5,766 nucleotides of DNA, taken from the NCBI GenBank assembly GCA_003451715.1, contig DMJN01000129.1, forward strand, positions 1 to 5,766, in the 5' to 3' direction. The translations under genes and the position numbers were made by a program. Numbering within the stretch: the stretch's first letter is position 1; every line of letters begins with the position of its first letter. The stretch is from Gammaproteobacteria bacterium (GTDB taxonomy: Bacteria > Pseudomonadota > Gammaproteobacteria > Pseudomonadales > Pseudohongiellaceae). Shown piece after piece: positions 1 to 5,073 of this stretch. The notes under the pieces are model-generated. The model was not told the DNA's origin, did not search any database, and saw only the letters and a list, made by a program, of their open reading frames with translations.

Positions 1-993
1 TGGTACAAGAATCCGAGCTGGGACAAATTTGCGATCAGCACAGTTGTACGGGGAAATGTAGATGCAGCACCCCATGACATCGATGATGATGGTGATATCG
101 ACATGGTGCTTGCCAATTCCTTTAACCTGAGCGCTTCATCCGATGGCGGGCCCATTCACTGGTTGGAGAATCCAGGAAATCCCACGGTCAATCAGGAGTG
201 GGAGATGCATTTCATAGATGAAGTGCCTACTTCACACCGCGTCGAGTGGGGAGATATCAATGGCGATGGCGAGCAGGAGTTGATTAATCTGCCAATTATA
301 GGAATTGGTGCTACTTCACCAGAGTATGATGCAAACTTGCAGCTCAAGGCCTATTCCATTCCTGGTAATCTGTCTGTAGACAGATGGCCAGGCATTGTAT
401 TAGATGAATCATTACAACTATCCCATGGTTTAAGTTTGGTAGATTGGGATGCAGATGGGCGCGAAGATATTCTGACTGCTAGTTTCTACGGTGTGCACTT
501 GTTTCAGCTGGCAACTCAGGGTAGGTCGGTGGCAAGACGCTTGATCGGAATCGGCAAGCAAGAAGCAGAGCGACCTGCCATTGGTTCCAGTGAGGTAGAT
601 GTTGGAGAATTGCAGGATGGATCACGCTACATCGCTACTATCGAACCCTGGCACGGGAATGAAGTCGTGGTTTATGTCGATGGAGCGAATGAGTTATGGG
701 ATCGCCTGGTTATCGAATCCGGGCTCGCCAATGGTCATGCCTTACTGACTGCAGACCTGGACAACGATGGATCAGACGAAATTGTCGCAGGATGCCGATC
801 TGAGCCTTATCAATTAGTCATATACAAGAAACCTGATACGGACTCCGAATGGAACCGCATCGAATTGGACAGCGGTGGCATCGCCGTGTCCGGATTGGCT
901 ATCGATGATCTCAACGGTGATGGATTCGCCGACATCGTAGGTATCGGCTCCGGTACCGAAAATCTTGTCTATTACGAAAATTCTGGACCTTAA
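1..993 (+). CDS. FG-GAP/VCBS repeat beta-propeller protein, C-terminal part
   Basis: The frame is open from the first base and ends at TAA 991-993, so this is the last 330 residues of a longer gene whose start lies to the left. Five Asp-rich, Ca2+-loop-like motifs recur: DIDDDGDID (fragment residues 26-34), DINGDGEQE (85-93), DWDADGRED (148-156), DLDNDGSDE (252-260) and DLNGDGFAD (303-311). A degenerate copy, DVGELQDGS, lies near 200. Each is followed by a hydrophobic strand, as in FG-GAP/VCBS blades of extracellular beta-propellers. The end, LVYYENSGP, is typical of a last blade. The conserved stretches TIEPWHGNEVVVY and GHALLTADLDNDG remind me of the propeller domain of aldos-2-ulose dehydratase-like proteins; that is recall, not a search. 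Such proteins are usually exported and bind ligands or carbohydrate, but the signal peptide is outside the window and no enzymatic activity can be assigned. The transporter gene starts 18 bp downstream and may share a transcript. Confidence 0.88.
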   Translation, partial: WYKNPSWDKFAISTVVRGNVDAAPHDIDDDGDIDMVLANSFNLSASSDGGPIHWLENPGNPTVNQEWEMHFIDEVPTSHRVEWGDINGDGEQELINLPIIGIGATSPEYDANLQLKAYSIPGNLSVDRWPGIVLDESLQLSHGLSLVDWDADGREDILTASFYGVHLFQLATQGRSVARRLIGIGKQEAERPAIGSSEVDVGELQDGSRYIATIEPWHGNEVVVYVDGANELWDRLVIESGLANGHALLTADLDNDGSDEIVAGCRSEPYQLVIYKKPDTDSEWNRIELDSGGIAVSGLAIDDLNGDGFADIVGIGSGTENLVYYENSGP

Positions 994-997
994 CTCA

Positions 998-1015
998 ATG
1001 ACAGACAGTTTGTGA
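998..1015 (+). promoter_or_regulatory. Five-codon mini-ORF overlapping the transporter GTG start
   Basis: ATG at 998 opens a reading frame of five codons (Met-Thr-Asp-Ser-Leu). Its TGA (1013-1015) overlaps the GTG start of the transporter at 1012-1014 in a GTGA arrangement. No good Shine-Dalgarno sequence precedes the GTG; the bases upstream are CAATGACAGACAGTTT. The mini-ORF could feed ribosomes into the GTG by termination and re-initiation. Alternatively, it could be the true N-terminus, separated from the main frame by a one-base deletion or sequencing error. It may also be chance. Confidence 0.25.
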
Positions 1016-1977
1016 GCACTTCGACCCAGAATCCAGCGCTGGGATTTTTCCTATCCCTGATTGCTGCCGCCATGTGGGGTATGTTGCCCGTAGCCCTGAA
1101 GGAACTCCTGTCAGGCATGGATGCAATTACAATTGTCTGGTATCGATTCATAGTTGCAGCCGCTGTATTGCTTCCCTGGCTTGCCTTTAAACAGCAGCTT
1201 CCCAACCTCATCGCTGTGGGCTGGAGAATTCGCTGGTATCTGGTCATAGCTGCGGTGGGTTTATCTTGCAACTACTATTTGTTCAATTACAGTCTGAATT
1301 TCATCAATGGGGAAACCACCGAAGCCGTCATCCAGATGACGACTCTGTTCCTGATACTGGGCGGCGTAGTCTTTTACAAAGAGCCATTTATTGGTGTTCA
1401 GAAGCTGGGAACACTGCTCATTATTGCCGGGCTGGCCCTGTTCTTTAACGAGCGGCTGGTGGACATGACCAGTCTGGAAAACATGGAAACTATCGGCGTA
1501 CTGATCGTATTCGTGTCAGCGGTGGCCTGGACTGTTTATGCACTACTGCAGAAGAAGCTGCTGGAAACGTTTTCATCAGTACAGATATTGTTTTTCATCT
1601 ATTCGTTCTCATTTCTGGTATTGCTGCCGTTTATTACACCAGGCAGCGCCCTGCAATTGACGCCATTTCAGATGGCCTTGCTCGGATTCTGTTGTCTGAA
1701 TACAGTGGTTGCCTATGGCTGTTTTGCCGAGGCGCTCAATCTCTGGGATGCTTCAAAGGTGAGTGCCGTATTGGCATTGGCACCGCTGTTTACTATCAGT
1801 AGTCTCAAGCTGACAGTCTATTTCTACCCCGCCTACGAATTCTCGGATCGTCTTTCTCTTCTTTCTATCATAGGCGCCCTGCTGCTGGTGGCCGGTTCCG
1901 TGCTTACAGCGCTGATGCCGGTCATCTATCAACGATCCAGAGAACGGGCCGCCAGTGCCCGAGTTACGGCGAACTGA
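1012..1977 (+). CDS. EamA-domain drug/metabolite (DMT) transporter
   Basis: This 321-residue protein is the usual length for a two-EamA-domain member of the drug/metabolite transporter superfamily in the inner membrane. About ten hydrophobic segments are visible, roughly at 9-30, 38-58, 73-93, 103-122, 131-146, 158-178, 190-208, 220-240, 247-270 and 282-303. The first repeat begins with the family signature AAAMWGMLPVALKEL. The second has AYGCFAEALN followed by KVSAVLALAPLFT, which is typical of EamA proteins. The C-terminal tail is basic (QRSRERAASAR), consistent with a cytoplasmic end. The GTG start is preferred because the next in-frame ATG (1072) would cut into the first membrane helix. 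The substrate cannot be told from sequence; relatives export amino acids, nucleobases or other small metabolites. The gene follows the propeller gene by 18 bp and has no obvious promoter of its own. Confidence 0.9.
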   Translation: MSTSTQNPALGFFLSLIAAAMWGMLPVALKELLSGMDAITIVWYRFIVAAAVLLPWLAFKQQLPNLIAVGWRIRWYLVIAAVGLSCNYYLFNYSLNFINGETTEAVIQMTTLFLILGGVVFYKEPFIGVQKLGTLLIIAGLALFFNERLVDMTSLENMETIGVLIVFVSAVAWTVYALLQKKLLETFSSVQILFFIYSFSFLVLLPFITPGSALQLTPFQMALLGFCCLNTVVAYGCFAEALNLWDASKVSAVLALAPLFTISSLKLTVYFYPAYEFSDRLSLLSIIGALLLVAGSVLTALMPVIYQRSRERAASARVTAN

Positions 1978-2088
1978 GGGATTTCAGCCTCAAGCTGTCG
2001 TTGACTATCGGCTAGAAATGTTAAAAACTCGGTGGTTACCCAGTGCACTAATGCACCCATAATTAGAAAAGCAGCAACGGATATCATC
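1978..2088 (+). promoter_or_regulatory. Leader of the hydrolase gene with weak promoter-like boxes
   Basis: This 111-bp gap between the transporter stop and the chosen hydrolase start holds no gene. CATAAT at 2058-2063 is a fair -10 match, but the sequence 17 bp upstream (GTTACC) is a poor -35. TTGACT at 2001-2006 is a good -35 match without a well-placed -10. A small inverted repeat, GTGCA and TGCAC around CTAA (2043-2056), lies in the same leader. ACGGA at 2077-2081 is a weak Shine-Dalgarno seven bases before the ATG at 2089. Independent transcription of the hydrolase gene is plausible but not shown. Confidence 0.25.
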
Positions 2089-4095
2089 ATGTCGAGAATA
2101 AAGCTACTCACGGCGGTTTCAGCCGCAATTGTCTTTCTGACCAGTTCATTCCTGTACGCTGAGGTCACCCGTATAGAAATCACTGACCGGGAAACACTCT
2201 CCGATTCGGCGACGAGTGTCACCTATGAAGCCATTCACGGGGTGGTGTACTTCACTCTGAATCCGTCTGATCCGGCAAATACCGCGATTACTGATATACA
2301 GCATGCGCCCACAAACCAATCCGGGCTCGTCGAGTACTCGGCCGACTTCAAGATGCTGGTACCCCCGGAAAGCGCTGCCAGCGGCGGGTTGCTTTATATG
2401 GTGAACAACCGGGGCGGCGGCGCCACTGCGCCGGAGAATTCCTTGCAGGATCCTCTGTCGGGGATGGGATTCACCTATCTATTAACCGGGTGGATTAACG
2501 AGATTGCACCGCGTGATGGACGCCTGCGCCTGCATGCACCCATCGTGGGGTCGGCCCAGCAGCCTATCATCGGCGATGTACGCTATGAGGTCGGCGTGGG
2601 CCGTGAGTCGAATGATGTAAATATCGCCGGTGGCGGCCACCTGGCCTATGAGCCCACTGCGGCGGGATTGAGGGAAGCGACTCTGAGTCAACGACTGTAT
2701 CTAACCGATCCACGCGTGCCTATCGAAAGATCTCAGTTCACACTGGACGTTCAAGCTGCAGAGGATAGCAACCAACCGGTGGTGACCCTTAATCTGCAGG
2801 GCGGCTTTCAACCCGGCTATACCTATGAGCTGATTTATGAAGCCAGGAATCCGGTGTTGGCCGGTGCCGGCATGGCGGGCATTCGTGACCTGGTGTCACT
2901 GATCCGCTACGGGGGCGTAGGCAGTGATGAGCTGCAGCAATTGGATCTTCCGGAGATTGACCACACGGTTGCCTACGGATTTTCCCAGAGCGGGCGATTA
3001 TTACGCCAATATCTCTACGACGGATTCAATGCCGACCTGGATGACCGGATCGTATTCGACGGCGTCGTGCCTTTTATCGCAGGCAGCGGCTACGGCATGT
3101 TCAATAATCGCTTCGCCATGCCCACTCGCACCAACGGCCAGCATTCCAACTACCTGTTCCCCAATGATCTGTTTCCATTCACTTACGGCGACAGCACCGA
3201 CCCGTTTACGGGGAAAACCGATGGCGTACTGAATAAAGCAAGGGCTAGCAATACGGTACCCAAGCTCATGCATATCCAGACTTCGAATGAGTACTGGGTG
3301 CGGGCAGGCTCTCTGCCCCACACCAATCCGCAGGGTACTGCGGACGCGGTTTTACCCGAAGAAGTGCGCTTCTATACCATTGGTGGTTCCCAGCATGGAT
3401 CCGGTAACGGCATTCCACGTCCGGCTGGCAGCGGGCAGCTTCCACCGAACCCCAGCATGTGGAACCCTATCGGCATGTCTCTGGTTGTCAGCATGTATGA
3501 CTGGGTCTCCGAAGGTGAGCAACCTCCGGCATCCCGTTACCCGAGAATTACCGACGGATCGCTGGTGGCATCCCACATCGATGGGCGTATTAACCGGGCT
3601 GCCTGGAATAACCTGAGTTTCGTAACCCATCCGACCGCAATCTACAAACCCAACTATGTGAATTATGGCGATCGTTGGGATGATCAGCGCATAGTCGATC
3701 AACATCCGGACTACTCGGATCAATTCTATGGCGCACTGGTGCCAGCGGTGAATCCCGATAACAATGACCTGGCAGAAAGTACCATATTGCCGCCGGCAAC
3801 AATGGTGCCACTTGCCACATTTACACCCTGGAATCTGCGAGCACCGGCAACGGGAGCAGAAAGATCATTGGCGCGGTTATCGGGAGGCTATATCCCATAT
3901 GCCGCCGACACGGTGACTGCCTTACAGGCGCGGGATCCACGCAATTCTGTAGCCGGGCTGTACACATCTTTCGAGAATTATCTTAATAAATATGAGGAAG
4001 CCACAGATAAGCTCATCGAAGAAGGCTACCTGTTGCCGGGCTTCAAGCAAGCGTATATGAATATCGCGCGTAGCAGCGAGGCAGTGTTCGAATAG
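2089..4095 (+). CDS. Exported alpha/beta hydrolase-domain protein (Abhydrolase_10-like)
   Basis: This complete 668-residue protein resembles the alpha/beta hydrolase-domain family recorded as Abhydrolase_10 in Pfam (recalled). An in-frame GTG at 2032 would add 19 residues. The ATG at 2089 is preferred because it directly opens a clean signal peptide: MSRIK, a hydrophobic core, then a likely cut after SSFLYA. A beta-rich N-terminal part with VNNRGGGATAPENS and GMGFTYLLTGW precedes the catalytic core. The nucleophile elbow GFSQSG puts the likely catalytic Ser at 299; it is a GxSxS variant of GxSxG. VFDGVVPFIAG, DLFPFTYGDSTDPFTGKTDG and TSNEYW follow, with Glu401 a candidate acid. GGSQHG gives a candidate catalytic His436. 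The tail (PWNLRAPATGAE, GGYIPYAADT, EEGYLLPGF) matches the family's usual C-terminus, so the gene looks intact. It should act in the periplasm or outside the cell on an ester or amide. The natural substrate is unknown for most of the family. Confidence 0.88.
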   Translation: MSRIKLLTAVSAAIVFLTSSFLYAEVTRIEITDRETLSDSATSVTYEAIHGVVYFTLNPSDPANTAITDIQHAPTNQSGLVEYSADFKMLVPPESAASGGLLYMVNNRGGGATAPENSLQDPLSGMGFTYLLTGWINEIAPRDGRLRLHAPIVGSAQQPIIGDVRYEVGVGRESNDVNIAGGGHLAYEPTAAGLREATLSQRLYLTDPRVPIERSQFTLDVQAAEDSNQPVVTLNLQGGFQPGYTYELIYEARNPVLAGAGMAGIRDLVSLIRYGGVGSDELQQLDLPEIDHTVAYGFSQSGRLLRQYLYDGFNADLDDRIVFDGVVPFIAGSGYGMFNNRFAMPTRTNGQHSNYLFPNDLFPFTYGDSTDPFTGKTDGVLNKARASNTVPKLMHIQTSNEYWVRAGSLPHTNPQGTADAVLPEEVRFYTIGGSQHGSGNGIPRPAGSGQLPPNPSMWNPIGMSLVVSMYDWVSEGEQPPASRYPRITDGSLVASHIDGRINRAAWNNLSFVTHPTAIYKPNYVNYGDRWDDQRIVDQHPDYSDQFYGALVPAVNPDNNDLAESTILPPATMVPLATFTPWNLRAPATGAERSLARLSGGYIPYAADTVTALQARDPRNSVAGLYTSFENYLNKYEEATDKLIEEGYLLPGFKQAYMNIARSSEAVFE

Positions 4096-4102
4096 CGTTA
4101 AT

Positions 4103-4123
4103 CCGGGCGCCACGCGCGCCCGG
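4103..4123. terminator. Perfect GC-rich hairpin between convergent genes
   Basis: CCGGGCGC (4103-4110) and GCGCCCGG (4116-4123) form a perfect 8-bp stem around the five-base loop CACGC, eight bases after the hydrolase stop codon. No T-run follows directly on either strand; the nearest + strand T-rich stretch is at 4149-4160. It is therefore not a textbook intrinsic terminator. It could still block read-through in both directions or protect the mRNA 3' end. The rest of the gap to the SRPBCC stop (4124-4220) holds no gene I can support. Confidence 0.4.
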
Positions 4124-4220
4124 TCTACGCCCTGCTAAGCGTTCGACCTTTTTTCCTTTTCCTGCTCTTCTCGGGCAGCCTTGGTGCTGTCCATTGCCAT
4201 TTGCTGTATGAAAAAGGCTG

Positions 4221-4661
4221 TTAACGTAGGTCGATACCGTATTCCAGAAAGGCTTTAAGACATATAGTCATTTGGGCCCATCCGCCGCAATTGTCATGGG
4301 ATCCTTTCAAACCCTCCGCATCGGTTCGCCAGCCGGATTCACTGATGCTCAGCATGGTGCTTCTGTCATCCAACGCTTCGAATTCCATGGAAACGGTGAC
4401 TTCGTAGCGGTCATTCGTGGTCTTGTCCCAGTTTTTCGAATCCAGCACCAACTCGATCAGTTCATTCTCTCGCACCGTTTTAACCAGCACCGAGTTAGAG
4501 CCGTAATCATTCCAGGTCCATATCACTTCCGCCCCTTCCAACAGATCACTGCTGACAGCGTCGCAGAAGTACCTGATGATCGTCTCGCTGGTCACGATCG
4601 CCTGGAACACTTCGGTCACGGGCTTAAGGATTTTGGTTTGTACCGTGTAGTTTTTTGACAT
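4221..4661 (-). CDS. SRPBCC-family protein, AHSA1 (activator of Hsp90 ATPase-like) type
   Basis: This complete cytoplasmic protein of 146 residues is the normal size for a stand-alone AHSA1/START-like SRPBCC domain. Such a domain is a helix-grip fold with a hydrophobic ligand pocket. Visible family features are the opening strand and first helix (TKILKPVTEVFQAIVTS, about 9-25), the segment YFCDAVSSDLLEGAEVIWTW (31-50), the SESGW motif (107-111), and the long C-terminal helix GGWAQMTICLKAFLEYGI (126-143). The ATG at 4661 is chosen over an upstream in-frame start at 4715. The purine run GGGGGGAGAA directly precedes it, and the upstream extension would run through the operator. The gene is divergent from an ArsR-type regulator, a pairing common for this family. 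Ligand and role are unknown; stress or small-molecule sensing is only an inference. Many homologs run a few residues further after the LR at the C-terminus, so this one may be slightly short. Confidence 0.88.
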   Translation of the reverse strand: MSKNYTVQTKILKPVTEVFQAIVTSETIIRYFCDAVSSDLLEGAEVIWTWNDYGSNSVLVKTVRENELIELVLDSKNWDKTTNDRYEVTVSMEFEALDDRSTMLSISESGWRTDAEGLKGSHDNCGGWAQMTICLKAFLEYGIDLR

Positions 4662-4663
4662 TT

Positions 4664-4671
4664 CTCCCCCC
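4664..4671 (-). promoter_or_regulatory. Purine-rich ribosome binding site of the SRPBCC gene
   Basis: On the - strand GGGGGGAG lies two bases before the ATG at 4661, preceded by GGAAA. This strong purine tract supports the start at MSKNY. It contrasts with the regulator gene across the gap, which has no recognisable Shine-Dalgarno sequence. Confidence 0.7.
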
Positions 4672-4686
4672 TTTCCATTCTTTAGC

Positions 4687-4713
4687 TTGTTAAATATGTT
4701 ATAAAAATATAAC
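4687..4713 (+). promoter_or_regulatory. Candidate promoter of the ArsR-type regulator gene
   Basis: TTGTTA (4687-4692) and TATAAC (4708-4713) could serve as -35 and -10 boxes with a short 15-bp spacer. The -10 lies in the right arm of the palindrome. Transcription would start near 4719-4720, only about five bases before the ATG at 4725, giving a nearly leaderless mRNA. TATACT at 4715-4720 is an alternative -10, but it would place the start at or inside the start codon. Prediction by eye only. Confidence 0.35.
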
Positions 4714-4717
4714 ATAT
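4694..4717. promoter_or_regulatory. Palindromic operator shared by the divergent ArsR and SRPBCC genes
   Basis: ATATGTTATA (4694-4703) and TATAACATAT (4708-4717) are a perfect 10-bp inverted repeat separated by AAAA. It lies in the 63-bp gap between the two start codons, in the most AT-rich part of the window. Its length and symmetry suit a winged-helix dimer such as the ArsR protein encoded next door. It covers the -10 box and spacer of the predicted SRPBCC promoter and the predicted -10 of the regulator gene. Binding would therefore be expected to repress both genes. The palindrome is seen directly; binding by the neighbouring regulator is inferred. Confidence 0.7.
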
Positions 4718-4725
4718 ACTTTCAA
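4698..4725 (-). promoter_or_regulatory. Candidate promoter of the SRPBCC gene
   Basis: Read on the - strand, TTGAAA (4725-4720) and TATAAC (4703-4698) match the sigma-70 -35 and -10 consensus at five of six bases each, with a 16-bp spacer. Transcription would begin near 4692, giving a leader of about 30 bases that contains the ribosome binding site. The -35 box overlaps the first base of the regulator's start codon. The -10 lies inside the left arm of the palindrome. Confidence 0.5.
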
Positions 4726-5072
4726 TGGTCAAGCGTCCACTTCAAAATGCCGAAGATGAACAGCACGAATTGGTAATCAAGGCGATTGCCAGTGCGGATC
4801 GGCGGCTGATTTTGGACTTGTTGCGTGATGAACCCCAAACCACGGGGAAAATCTGCCAGGAATTACCCTGGTTGAACCGTTGCACGGTGATGCAACACCT
4901 GGGAGTGCTGGAGAAGGCGCGCCTGGTTATTTCAAAGAAACAAGGGCGGCAGCGCTGGAATTACCTGGATGTGAGCCCGATCCAGCGCTTCCACGAGCGC
5001 TGGATCAAGGCTTATTCACTGCCCTCGGCGAGTCTGTTGAGCAAGCTACAGAAAGACCTGGAGGCCTGCTGA
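4725..5072 (+). CDS. ArsR-family winged-helix transcriptional regulator
   Basis: This complete 115-residue protein is the normal size for a single-domain ArsR-type repressor. The winged helix is visible in order: AIASADRRLILDLLRDEPQT (20-39), KICQELPWL (42-50), the recognition helix region RCTVMQHLGVLEKARLV (52-68), the wing SKKQGRQRWNYLDVSP (70-85), and a C-terminal helix with RFHERWI (88-94). The VMQHLGVLE and RRxNYL-like wing patterns resemble the ArsR subgroup found beside AHSA1/SRPBCC genes. The ELCVCDL metal site of classical ArsR/SmtB sensors is absent. Cysteines are at 44, 53 and the very last residue, 115, so a redox or other ligand cannot be excluded. It probably represses itself and the divergent SRPBCC gene through the palindrome at 4694-4717. 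No Shine-Dalgarno precedes the ATG. The gene ends one base before the end of the convergent beta-helix gene. Confidence 0.87.
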   Translation: MVKRPLQNAEDEQHELVIKAIASADRRLILDLLRDEPQTTGKICQELPWLNRCTVMQHLGVLEKARLVISKKQGRQRWNYLDVSPIQRFHERWIKAYSLPSASLLSKLQKDLEAC

Positions 5073-5073
5073 T

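Noticed and set aside
79..102. GAT-rich triplet run that looks like a short tandem repeat
   Set aside because: It simply encodes the Asp-rich calcium-loop motif of the propeller repeat and is not a separate DNA repeat.
1929..2222. A - strand ORF of 97 codons with a hydrophobic stretch, spanning the transporter and hydrolase junction
   Set aside because: It overlaps the end of one well-supported gene and the signal peptide region of another on the opposite strand. Its hydrophobic stretch is antisense to the leader, and it shows no family signature.
2482..3820. Several overlapping ORFs of 69-123 codons on both strands inside the hydrolase gene
   Set aside because: They are shadow frames of a strongly supported coding sequence. 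None has a start site or recognisable motif of its own.
4147..4162. T-rich stretch as the U-tract of a terminator with the 4103-4123 hairpin
   Set aside because: It lies about 25 bases after the stem, too far for intrinsic termination, and no nearer stem precedes it.
4135..4200. A 21-codon - strand ORF after the SRPBCC stop, in another frame, encoding a charged peptide (MAMDSTKAAREEQEKEKRSNA split by charge-rich runs)
   Set aside because: The composition looks protein-like and the frame stays open upstream into the SRPBCC gene. However, there is no ribosome binding site, the SRPBCC domain is already complete, and such a short ORF is easily chance. A decayed gene end remains possible.
4272..4658. 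A + strand ORF of 128 codons antisense to the SRPBCC gene
   Set aside because: It mirrors the AHSA1 coding frame and lacks any domain pattern or ribosome binding site.
4221..4715. Longer SRPBCC start at 4715 with 18 extra N-terminal residues
   Set aside because: The extra part translates the palindrome, the leader and the ribosome binding site. The ATG at 4661 has a strong purine tract in front and fits the family's usual N-terminus.
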